Assembly (NCBI GenBank): GCA_964603155.1
Contig: CAZRTZ010000003.1
Location: 42,117-106,116, forward strand
DNA: 64,000 nt
Origin: VAUL01 sp964603155
Lineage (GTDB): Bacteria; Desulfobacterota; Desulfuromonadia; Desulfuromonadales; BM103
Reading direction: 5' to 3'
The notes under the pieces were generated by a model. The model saw only the letters and a program-made list of their open reading frames with translations, did not search any database and was not told the origin of the DNA. Made by a program: the position numbers and the translations under genes. This document shows positions 34,580 to 42,412 of this stretch, one piece after another; position 1 is the stretch's first letter; every line of letters begins with the position of its first letter.

Positions 34580-35547
34580 CGGCCCCCGAGGTCATCTCTC
34601 GTTTCGGGGCTGCGCCGCTGCGGGAGAACCGCCCTCAGCCGCTCGAAAAAGCCTCCGGGCAACGCGGCCTCACTGCCGGGCGCCAATTGCCTCAGCATGG
34701 CGCTCAGGCGCTTTTCCCTCCGCCCATCCCCACCGCAGCCCGCATATTCATCCGCAAGGTCATCGAGCTTTTCCAGCAGACAGGCAACGCACACCTGCCT
34801 GGTTTCCGGGCGGCGCGAATGCGCAAAGACGGCGAGATAATACTCCAGGTAGCTGTACAGCCGTCTCAGTCTGCTGTCGAGAACGGCGCTGGTAGCCGAT
34901 GCCGGGTGGACCCGGTAGTTAAGAAGTTGCTGAGGGCAATAGATGAACTCACCATGCTCAGCAGCCAGCGTCCAGGTTAGCCAGTCCTCGAACTGGAACA
35001 ACTGCTCCCCGGCGAACGGCAAGGAGCGAACGACATCCGCCCGGATCATCACGGAGGAATTGCAGATCCGGTTCGCCCGGAGATAGATATCCTGCTTTTT
35101 CAGATCGTACTGGTCGAGTTCTTCCGTGTAATTGAACCACGACCGGCCATCGTAGCCGGTCTGCATCTCGTTGATCTGGTGCATGCCGGTATGGCAGAGC
35201 ACCACATCCGGCCGGTTTTCGAGGAGTTCGATCTGAACCGCAATCTTGTCGGGGGCGAAATAATCATCCGCATCGAGAAAAGCGATGTATTTCCCCTGCG
35301 CGCGATCGATCCCAAGTTTGCGGGTCAGGCTGACGCCCCGGTTGTCTCCGCCGGGGTGGCGGAGGACAGTTGCAACCTGTCGGTATTCCTCGAGGATCGC
35401 GAGGGTGTTGTCGGTGGAGCCGTCATCGATCGCAAAGGTTTCCAGGCGGGGATAGGTTTGCGCGGCGACCGATTCGACAGCCTCCCGGACAAAGTTCTCC
35501 GCCTGAAAACAGGGGATGATGACGCTGACCAAGGGATGGGGTTTCAT
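34576..35547 (-). CDS. Family 2 glycosyltransferase
   Basis: A 323-residue GT-A enzyme. VSVIIPCFQAENFVREAV, FAIDDGSTDNTLAIL and the metal site IAFLDADDYFAPDK are clear. A GDNRGVSLTRKLGIDRAQGK block is typical of GT2 with cluster roles. It starts in a 4-bp overlap with the GT2 gene upstream and overlaps the GT4 gene downstream by 4 bp. Sugar specificity is unknown. Confidence 0.92.
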   Translation of the reverse strand: MKPHPLVSVIIPCFQAENFVREAVESVAAQTYPRLETFAIDDGSTDNTLAILEEYRQVATVLRHPGGDNRGVSLTRKLGIDRAQGKYIAFLDADDYFAPDKIAVQIELLENRPDVVLCHTGMHQINEMQTGYDGRSWFNYTEELDQYDLKKQDIYLRANRICNSSVMIRADVVRSLPFAGEQLFQFEDWLTWTLAAEHGEFIYCPQQLLNYRVHPASATSAVLDSRLRRLYSYLEYYLAVFAHSRRPETRQVCVACLLEKLDDLADEYAGCGGDGRREKRLSAMLRQLAPGSEAALPGGFFERLRAVLPQRRSPETRDDLGGR

Positions 35548-36437
35548 GGCGCTGTCGGGTTTTCCCCCGGAAGGGATAATTTCATGTGATAACCGCGATA
35601 ATACGACAGCAAGCGCACATATTCGAGACCCGCAAAAAACACGGCAGAAATTACGCCGACCTGGCTGCCGGCCCGCATAGTAAAAGCGGGCAGCGTCTTC
35701 CCCAACAGGTTACCGCGCATAGTCCTGGTCGATATAGCGAAGTCCTCCCATTTGCTTGCACAGATTCTACAGCCGATGCCATGCATTTTAAACATGTGAA
35801 TGAAGCTTTTCAGGTTGGTTCTGTGGGCATGAACAACCTTGGCCTCATTTTCGTACCGGAAGAAATAGCCTTTTCTTCTGAGCCGATGGCACATTTCGGG
35901 TTCCTCCCCTCCCGGGAACCTGAAATCCTCATCGAACCCGCCGACCTCAAGTAGTGCCTTTTTGCAGAAGAAGGCGTTGGCAGTGACAAGATACCGGATT
36001 TCTCCGGCAATGGCACCGGGTCTCCAGACCCCGATATAGTCGAGGTATCTTGAAACAACGTTGGTTTTCTCGGGGAGGACATCTCCTCCGACGCCGGCCA
36101 AGTTCGGGCAGGGGAAGTGGCGAAGATACCGGTTCAGGATGTCCCTGTCGACAAAACAGTCGGCATCGATACTCAGGAGATAATCCCCTCGAGCGTGCCG
36201 GATGGCGAGATTTCTGGCCGCAGCCGGGCCACGGTTGGGCTGCCGGAAATACCGGAACAGCAAGGGGGTGCCGCTCCCGTAATCGGCCAGAAAAACCGGC
36301 GTCTGATCTGTCGAGCCGTCATCGACAACCACCACCTCGAAGTCAGCGCGGGGAAAATCAATGATTTCCAGCGAAGCGAGGGCCTGCCGCAGCTTTGACA
36401 GGCTGTTATAGGTCGGGATGATGATGCTGACTAACAT
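35544..36437 (-). CDS. Family 2 glycosyltransferase
   Basis: A 297-residue GT-A enzyme. VSIIIPTYNSLSKLRQAL, VVVVDDGSTDQTPVF and the metal site LLSIDADCFVDRDIL are present. PGGEEPEMCHRLRRKGY follows in the catalytic base region. The start at 36437 (ATG) is used; the TTG at 36446 would add three residues. It is the first gene after a promoter-bearing gap and probably opens the transcript running down to at least 13.8 kb. Confidence 0.9.
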   Translation of the reverse strand: MLVSIIIPTYNSLSKLRQALASLEIIDFPRADFEVVVVDDGSTDQTPVFLADYGSGTPLLFRYFRQPNRGPAAARNLAIRHARGDYLLSIDADCFVDRDILNRYLRHFPCPNLAGVGGDVLPEKTNVVSRYLDYIGVWRPGAIAGEIRYLVTANAFFCKKALLEVGGFDEDFRFPGGEEPEMCHRLRRKGYFFRYENEAKVVHAHRTNLKSFIHMFKMHGIGCRICASKWEDFAISTRTMRGNLLGKTLPAFTMRAGSQVGVISAVFFAGLEYVRLLSYYRGYHMKLSLPGENPTAP

Positions 36438-36453
36438 TATATTCAAAACCGAA

Positions 36454-36462
36454 ATTATAGCA
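36454..36462 (-). promoter_or_regulatory. Extended -10 promoter for the GT2-to-low-coordinate run
   Basis: Minus strand TGCTATAAT is an extended -10 element; its 3' end is 16 bases above the ATG at 36437. The -35 is weak. The surrounding gap (36438-36620) is AT-rich and otherwise empty. Confidence 0.55.
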
Positions 36463-36620
36463 GTTATTCGTTAATACATAAACGCTAATTATCGCCCCAG
36501 CAAGTAATTGAAGATTCGAATGCGCCGGGCCATTGCAACCAGTATTAATGCTATTCTTGCCTCAGTTTGTGATTCGCGTTTCGCTGTTTATTAACCAGAG
36601 CAATAACACAATTTACACAA

Positions 36621-37475
36621 CTACAATATATTTTCAAGTTGATCGCATTCAAACACATCAAGATCTGTTTTTCTTGATACGTTGATTATCTTACCTCCGT
36701 TATTTTCATAAAAACTCTTTGCTTTGTAGAAAGCCTTCTTTTGCAAATCAAGGAGCGGCACTGTCCATGACTCGCCTACCTTCCTATAATCTTTGTGAAA
36801 ATGATTTATCTCCCCCTTACACAACAGGACTTCACCACTCGAGCATATGTCACCTGTTTTGCCAGGAATATTAAAACTAAAATCTACGCCAAGCAAGTAA
36901 ACCTCCCTGATCCCCATGTAATAAGCCACCTGCATCTGCAGATAAATAACTGTCCATCCACCGTAAGCACCGACTACGATATCGGGCGAAAACATGCATT
37001 GATATTCTCCACAAATTCTTGGAACGGTTAACTCATTAATCCAAATCGCGCTGTTTTTTCTAAAATACTTTCTTACACTCATGCTGAATACATTACACAA
37101 ATCCAACTTGTTGATTTCTTCTTTATTATTTTCTGCCACAAGAACATCGTATACTGAATAGTATGTCGGTCTCCACTCGGTACATTCAAATGCAAGATAT
37201 ATTTTATTACATGCGAATGTCACTTCATTTTTTAGTTTATTCAAGTCAGAAATTTTCAGACTCGGGCCACTACCAATGATGAAACAGCGCTGACCACGAT
37301 GTTTATCCTTGAGGGCCGCAATTTTCCTCTCATTTCGGCTGAGTACTATACCGTGCGATTTCAACCAATCATGAAGCCGCATTAAATAGCGGACATAACC
37401 CTGCCCCAGCGCTGCCCCCATCAACCCTTTATTCCCAAAGAAGGGGAAGGTTCCCAACAATCCCCAGTCTTTCAC
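36621..37475 (-). CDS. DUF115 (MptE-like/Maf-related) protein, copy 2
   Basis: A 284-residue DUF115 protein. CFIIGSGPSLKISDL and YLLGVDFSF match the motifs of copy 1 at 27544-28347, and NKIYLAFECTEWRPTYYSVYD corresponds to its NKIFMLFGRSTFRPTYHVA block. The gene is visibly AT-rich compared with its neighbours, suggesting separate acquisition. It overlaps the fused SIS gene by 4 bp. Activity is unknown; links to glycosyl transfer come from the related Maf proteins. Confidence 0.8.
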   Translation of the reverse strand: MKDWGLLGTFPFFGNKGLMGAALGQGYVRYLMRLHDWLKSHGIVLSRNERKIAALKDKHRGQRCFIIGSGPSLKISDLNKLKNEVTFACNKIYLAFECTEWRPTYYSVYDVLVAENNKEEINKLDLCNVFSMSVRKYFRKNSAIWINELTVPRICGEYQCMFSPDIVVGAYGGWTVIYLQMQVAYYMGIREVYLLGVDFSFNIPGKTGDICSSGEVLLCKGEINHFHKDYRKVGESWTVPLLDLQKKAFYKAKSFYENNGGKIINVSRKTDLDVFECDQLENIL

Positions 37476-38584
37476 GGCAAATTCTCATACCTGGAACAGG
37501 TCGCCAACATGTCTCCAACACAGAAAATCAGTACAGAATGTACGGCCTCCGTAATATTGTAATTATTGCTGTCAACCCAGAAGTTTATCTGCCCCGCAGA
37601 CGCCACGGAATTCCCTGGCGCGCCAGTAAAAGTGACCACGGGAAGCGCTCTTCCCTTGGCACAGGTTGCAGCGTTGACGATATTCCTTGATTCGCCGCTG
37701 CAACTGAGTAGCACAACGGCATCCTCGGCATCCGCGAAGTCCTTGACACATTGGGCAATCCAGCGTTCCTGCCCGTAGTCATTAGAGTATGCGCTCATCA
37801 GACTGTGGTCGTTAAACGCAACCGCTCGTATCTTGCTCTGCTTGGTAAAATCAACTGCAGCATGGCTAGCCGTGGATGCACTCCCACCATTACCGGCAAA
37901 AATCATCTTGCCGCCACGATCTGACACCGCAAGGCACAAGTCCCTGAACTGGATCAGTTCCTCACTGTAATCGATCTCGAACAGACTCCGCCGCTGGCGC
38001 TCAATGTGCTCCACAAGAAATACTTCATTGCCGTTTTGTTCCAGAAGATTCGCAACGGCAAGAACCCAAATCATGTGGGTCGACTCGACAATGTTGTACG
38101 CTCTGCTATCTACCCAGAAACTCGGAGTTCCAAAGGCCCGCAAAGGGTTGTCGGCAGAAAAGCCCGAGAAGGTCACCACAAGAAGACCTCTGGCCCTCGC
38201 ATAATGCGCCGCGTTGACAATGTTGGGCGAACACCCGCTGGAACTGATCAGCACAACGACATCGCCGGAGTCGGCATAGGCTTCAAGAGCACGCGCAACC
38301 CAATGTTCATAACCATAGTCATTGGCAAAGCAGGTAATCAGATTATGGTCATTGAAACAGGTTGCGCGCACTCCGGCATGCTGGGTAAATTCCATGGCAG
38401 CATGGCTGGAGATCGAGGCGCTTGCTCCGTTGCCGACAAAAATCAATTTTCTGCCACCGGCCTTGACCTGCCGGCAGATATCAGCAAAAGAATGCAGATC
38501 ATCGAATATATCTGTCCTCGAAAGGATATTTTGGTACGAGGCAAAATATCCTTTTATGAATTGCAAGTCGTGATTTTCCATCAT
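37472..38584 (-). CDS. Tandem fused SIS-domain phosphosugar isomerase (GmhA-like, two domains)
   Basis: A 370-residue protein made of two consecutive SIS domains. Half 1 carries FVGNGASASISSHAAMEF (GNG at 51-53, Glu65) and half 2 FAGNGGSASTASHAAVDF (GNG at 231-233, Asp245). Each half ends with a conserved His block: VESTHMIW (H170) and TEAVHSVL (H349). GmhA enzymes, which make sedoheptulose- to heptose-phosphate, normally have one such domain. The second half has Asp where GmhA has the catalytic Glu. The start at 38584 follows the oxidoreductase stop by 8 bp. Confidence 0.85.
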   Translation of the reverse strand: MMENHDLQFIKGYFASYQNILSRTDIFDDLHSFADICRQVKAGGRKLIFVGNGASASISSHAAMEFTQHAGVRATCFNDHNLITCFANDYGYEHWVARALEAYADSGDVVVLISSSGCSPNIVNAAHYARARGLLVVTFSGFSADNPLRAFGTPSFWVDSRAYNIVESTHMIWVLAVANLLEQNGNEVFLVEHIERQRRSLFEIDYSEELIQFRDLCLAVSDRGGKMIFAGNGGSASTASHAAVDFTKQSKIRAVAFNDHSLMSAYSNDYGQERWIAQCVKDFADAEDAVVLLSCSGESRNIVNAATCAKGRALPVVTFTGAPGNSVASAGQINFWVDSNNYNITEAVHSVLIFCVGDMLATCSRYENLP

Positions 38585-38592
38585 GTATCCGT

Positions 38593-39591
38593 TTATTGAT
38601 GCTTGCCAACAGCATAAATCTTGTCTAACAAACGCATGACCGCAAGAGCATCCGCAGAAGATCCGTACTGGACGTCGGTGCTCGAATTTATACACTCGAA
38701 GAAGTGATCGATTTCGCACTGCCAAGAAGTATCTATCGGATAAGTGATCTGTTCCTCGCCCTCAAAACGTCCATCCTGCAGATGCAAGGCATTTCTCTTG
38801 ATCGCCAGAACTTCATCTCCGTAGGCCCCGGAAGACGTTTTCAACCCGTTAAGGATCAAGGCTCCGCCTTCCAGAAATACCTCGAGTGAAAACAGATGTC
38901 GCCATTGAGTCATGGTTGAATGAAGCGAAGCGCACAAACCGGTGTTGCTGTCACGAAAAATTGCAAATACATTGTCCTCGATCCCTGGAATCTTCCAAAA
39001 CAGATTCGAGACAAAAGCCGAAACTTCGTCGTACTCCCCGCCAAGATGAATCATTAAATCAACCATGTGTATCCCCTGATCGATCAGGATGCCAGCACCG
39101 GCCAACGCCGGGTTTGCCCGCCAGCCATTAAAAAATGACTGGTCAACCTCCTTGCCATAGCGCCCGCGTATCCACAATACCCGTCCCAACTCCCCCGCAC
39201 TGACGATTTGCTTCATCCGCTGGATACTTTGGTGATGCCTATGATTGAACCCATACATCAACTTGCATCCAGGGTTTGCCTGCTCTACTGCAATAACCGC
39301 TTGTACCTGGCTGGCATTTAGTCCCGGAGGTTTTTCGGAGAACACGTGCTTCCCGGCACTGAGTGCCTTCATGCAAAGTTCCGGGATATAAACATTCGGA
39401 GTACAGATGAATACGGCATCGATCTCCGGCGAATCAATGATTTCAGAGGGATTCTTCGCCAGCAGGCCGTCAAAACCATTGACCGTATTGATGTCATACA
39501 CCGCCGAGACCCGTGCCTTACCGGAAGACTGGATGGCATGCGCGCGAATCTTCCCCATCTTGCCAAAACCGATAATTCCACAATTGATCAT
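38593..39591 (-). CDS. Gfo/Idh/MocA-family oxidoreductase
   Basis: A 332-residue NAD(P)-dependent sugar oxidoreductase. The dinucleotide site CGIIGFGKMGKIRAHA, the EKP motif in HVFSEKPPGLNASQ, and GAGILIDQGIHMVDLM (the catalytic His region) are canonical. The start at 39591 (MINCGIIG) overlaps the hydroxyacid dehydrogenase stop by 4 bp; a three-residue longer start at 39600 is possible. In the cassette it should oxidise or reduce a sugar or sugar nucleotide, before or after the hydroxyacid step. Confidence 0.9.
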   Translation of the reverse strand: MINCGIIGFGKMGKIRAHAIQSSGKARVSAVYDINTVNGFDGLLAKNPSEIIDSPEIDAVFICTPNVYIPELCMKALSAGKHVFSEKPPGLNASQVQAVIAVEQANPGCKLMYGFNHRHHQSIQRMKQIVSAGELGRVLWIRGRYGKEVDQSFFNGWRANPALAGAGILIDQGIHMVDLMIHLGGEYDEVSAFVSNLFWKIPGIEDNVFAIFRDSNTGLCASLHSTMTQWRHLFSLEVFLEGGALILNGLKTSSGAYGDEVLAIKRNALHLQDGRFEGEEQITYPIDTSWQCEIDHFFECINSSTDVQYGSSADALAVMRLLDKIYAVGKHQ

Positions 39592-40415
39592 TTGCCGCAC
39601 CCATGAGACTCTGCCAACGAGTCAATGAAATAAATCAAATCGTCAACCGCACTCACCAAAAATTCCCGGCAGGAGCTGGCGATGTGTGGGCTTTTGATGA
39701 AACGGCTGTCGGGAAGTTCATTCAGACGACCGGCATAGGGCTCTTCCCAGAACACATCGAATGCCGCCCGCAGCCTTCCGGACGATAGCTCGGCATAGAG
39801 AGCAGCCTCATCAACAATTGCCCCGCGCGCGGTATTGACCAACAGAGCACCATCCCGCATCCAGGCAAGGTGCTTGGCATCAAAAAATGAATTTGTCGAT
39901 GCCGTCAGAGGGACGTGGAGAGTGACACAGTCGGCGGCCCTGACTTTAGGCTCTAAACTCTCAGGGGAATTCTCTGCAACATCGTATGTATCGACCAGCA
40001 TGAAACTGCTCATCTTGGCAGCGACCCGCTTACCGATCCGGCCATTCCCAATTATCAGAAGGCGCCGCCCGCCGAGCATCGATCTGGGAGGTTTCCCCCA
40101 TTTCCCCCAATCTCCGGCCCCCGCATATAAACCGGCAAGGATCAGATGGCAGGCAAACGCTGACGTTTCCTCATAGATCACGTCACAGGTTTGGGCAGAA
40201 GGGAGAGCAATCGATACCCCGCGCCTGCAGGCTTCCTCATACGGCAGGTTGTCGGTGCCAACACCTGTTTTAAAAAGCCCCTTCAACCTAGGGAAGTCAG
40301 CCAAATTGATTTTCTTCCCACCGACCAGCAGAATTTCGGCCAACCGGGAATCGTCCGTATAGTTGAGGGGCGGCAGAAAACCATCCAGGGTGTTGGTCAT
40401 CTTGTAAATCAGCAT
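39588..40415 (-). CDS. D-isomer-specific 2-hydroxyacid dehydrogenase, copy 2
   Basis: A 275-residue enzyme, somewhat short for the family (usually about 310-330). LLIIGNGRIGKRVAAK is the Rossmann motif; catalytic residues lie in NTARGAIVDE (Arg), FWEEPYAGRL (Glu) and KSPHIASSC (His). The N-terminal substrate domain seems trimmed relative to copy 1. It sits between an inositol-phosphatase-like gene and the Gfo/Idh gene and parallels copy 1 at 29060. Confidence 0.88.
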   Translation of the reverse strand: MLIYKMTNTLDGFLPPLNYTDDSRLAEILLVGGKKINLADFPRLKGLFKTGVGTDNLPYEEACRRGVSIALPSAQTCDVIYEETSAFACHLILAGLYAGAGDWGKWGKPPRSMLGGRRLLIIGNGRIGKRVAAKMSSFMLVDTYDVAENSPESLEPKVRAADCVTLHVPLTASTNSFFDAKHLAWMRDGALLVNTARGAIVDEAALYAELSSGRLRAAFDVFWEEPYAGRLNELPDSRFIKSPHIASSCREFLVSAVDDLIYFIDSLAESHGCGK

Positions 40416-40439
40416 GCTGTCAACCTGCCTTATGAGACA

Positions 40440-41168
40440 TTAACAAAGCCCATTCCATGCTCTGACATGATATTTGTAAGGGCCAGAACCCGTCCTCAGT
40501 TCATACCGGCCACCGGCTGCCACAACCAAAGCCAGTCCGGCCGCTACATCCCACAGGTATATATCCTCCTCTTCGTAAACATCGAAGTGTCCGGAGGCAA
40601 CTTCTGCGAGCATGATAGCGGCAGATCCGAGCATCCTGATCTTTTTATACCGCTGGACCGAACACACGAAACGAAGAAGGTCAGCAGTATCATAGCTACG
40701 CGCACTGGGAAAGCCGGTCGCAAGGATCGCCTGGGCAACATCCACAACTTTGGAAACACAAAGTTGCTGCCCGTTCATCCAGGCCCCCTTACCCACCTGC
40801 CCGCAATAGATTCTGTTGCCGGATATCTCGTGGACCACGCCGAGCAACGGCTGACCGAGATCCCAATAGGCGATCGATACCGCCGCCATGCGGAAGCCCC
40901 GCGAGAAGTTCAATGTCCCGTCAAGAGGATCGACCACCCACAGAGGGGAGTTCAAATCGGCGTCGCGTTGCGGCCCCTCTTCTGCAAGAACAGGAATCCC
41001 CGTAGCCTGAAGAATCTCAAGAATCCGAGTTTGGGCAGCTACATCCGCAGCAGTCTTGAGGTCTTTCCCACAGCAATCGGTGACCGCAGCATCGTTCTGA
41101 TAGTCGGTTTGCAACAACTCGACACCAGCCGCAGCGGCATGACGCGCAGTGGAAAGCCGGTCATTCAC
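40440..41168 (-). CDS. Inositol monophosphatase-family phosphatase
   Basis: A 242-residue lithium-sensitive-type phosphatase. The metal ligands are visible: E63/E64 in LAEEGPQ, D80 and D83 in WVVDPLDGTLNF, and the second Asp in YLWDVAAGLALV. Members remove phosphate from sugar or inositol phosphates, PAP and others. It overlaps the YhcH gene upstream by 4 bp. In the cassette it could dephosphorylate a phosphosugar acid before cytidylyl transfer, as KdsC does for Kdo-8-phosphate. Confidence 0.92.
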   Translation of the reverse strand: MNDRLSTARHAAAAGVELLQTDYQNDAAVTDCCGKDLKTAADVAAQTRILEILQATGIPVLAEEGPQRDADLNSPLWVVDPLDGTLNFSRGFRMAAVSIAYWDLGQPLLGVVHEISGNRIYCGQVGKGAWMNGQQLCVSKVVDVAQAILATGFPSARSYDTADLLRFVCSVQRYKKIRMLGSAAIMLAEVASGHFDVYEEEDIYLWDVAAGLALVVAAGGRYELRTGSGPYKYHVRAWNGLC

Positions 41169-41647
41169 TGTCCAACACCAAGGATGCGTAACGGTATTTT
41201 GACAACGACCTTACGAAGAAAGGAGGGTTTATCCAACAGAATCTTCGGACAGTGGGCTTCACCAGGGAAGAATATTGCAAACATTCCTGGGCGCAGGTGG
41301 AGAAATGACCCGATCGCTCGAAAAGGTCCAAATTCCTGACGGTCCAGATCTTCTAAATAGTTCATCGGCGGACCCAGCAGACCGGCTTCAACCCAACGAA
41401 TCCCCTCGTTGCCCTCAACAAGAAACTGGATGTCAACGGTATTTCTGTGATTTTCCCATTGGCATTCAGCTTCAGGTCCAGTTGTATAGCGATGGACATT
41501 CGCATACCACCCCGCCACGCCCAATTGGTGGTCCCCCAGGTCAGCAGACCCGGCATTCTGCTGCAGCCAGAACAAAGATTCGCGCAGCACAGGATGCTGC
41601 AAGAAAATCCGCCAGACAGGCATATCGTCAAGTAGTGCCGTATACAT
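41165..41647 (-). CDS. YhcH/YjgK/YiaL-family protein (DUF386)
   Basis: A 160-residue protein with the conserved beta-fold motif HRNTVDIQFLVEGNEGIRW and PGMFAIFFPGEAHCPKI, typical of YhcH (DUF386), including the late histidine. Some members are linked to sialic-acid or N-glycolyl sugar catabolism; the catalytic role is not settled. It lies between the IMPase and the NeuA-like cytidylyltransferase (14 bp away), supporting an acidic-sugar theme for the cassette. Confidence 0.88.
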   Translation of the reverse strand: MYTALLDDMPVWRIFLQHPVLRESLFWLQQNAGSADLGDHQLGVAGWYANVHRYTTGPEAECQWENHRNTVDIQFLVEGNEGIRWVEAGLLGPPMNYLEDLDRQEFGPFRAIGSFLHLRPGMFAIFFPGEAHCPKILLDKPSFLRKVVVKIPLRILGVGQ

Positions 41648-41660
41648 GTTGGGAGCCTGG

Positions 41661-42335
41661 TCAGTAGTCTGAGACCAAAGGCAGCAACGCCTCGGCTATC
41701 TTCAAGTCCTCCTCCGTTTTGATGACATGTCCTGCCAACCGGCTGACCGGATGGTAACCAATCCGGCCCGAATAGGTGGCGCATTTACCAGTAGCAACAG
41801 CCGCCAGAAAAGTTTCGCGGCGCCAGGCACTAATGCTCCAGCAAACCCGTTGCACCGGGTCCAGATCCTGAGAATTGGTCTTCTCCGCATAGGAGAAATT
41901 GATCGGGTTATCGCGATAGGCACACTCGATCTGGATGAGCTCAACACTCAGCAGACAGTCATAATCACCAGAATCCAAAGCCATGACAAACTGTTCGACC
42001 TCTCTAGCCGTCAATAGCGGGGCGATACTGTGCACCTGAACCAGACATTCACAAGGATGCTTCTCGAGAAATTCTGCAATATACTGCTCGCTGGTTGCCT
42101 TTTCGTTTCCCAATTCCACCGGACGCAGGTGAAAGTTTACCCCCTCAGCAGCGGCAATTTCCCCAAATTGAGGGTGTTCGGAATTCACCCATATCTCATC
42201 AAAGAGTCCAACCGCCACACATTTGCGTATGGCACGAGTTATTAACGGCAATCCCGATAATTCACGCAGGTTTTTTTGCATCAACCGCTGGCTCCCCATG
42301 CGGGCGGGTATCATGGCAATCTTTTGAGGCGGCAC
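41661..42335 (-). CDS. NeuA-like cytidylyltransferase, copy 2
   Basis: A 224-residue enzyme. The CTP-binding signature is MIPARMGSQRLMQKN; QVHSIAPLLTAREVEQF and the late VIKTEEDLKIAEAL match the CMP-sugar synthetase family. It parallels copy 1 at 30004 but the sequences differ considerably. It is the first gene of the cassette running down to 36621. The preceding gap of about 77 bp is AT-rich and may hold a promoter. Confidence 0.87.
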   Translation of the reverse strand: MPPQKIAMIPARMGSQRLMQKNLRELSGLPLITRAIRKCVAVGLFDEIWVNSEHPQFGEIAAAEGVNFHLRPVELGNEKATSEQYIAEFLEKHPCECLVQVHSIAPLLTAREVEQFVMALDSGDYDCLLSVELIQIECAYRDNPINFSYAEKTNSQDLDPVQRVCWSISAWRRETFLAAVATGKCATYSGRIGYHPVSRLAGHVIKTEEDLKIAEALLPLVSDY

Positions 42336-42412
42336 AGGGGCAAACTCACTTTCGGACAGTGTGTCCTCAATATATCTTACATATTCTTACATTAACCAAG
42401 CTTGCTGTGAGT

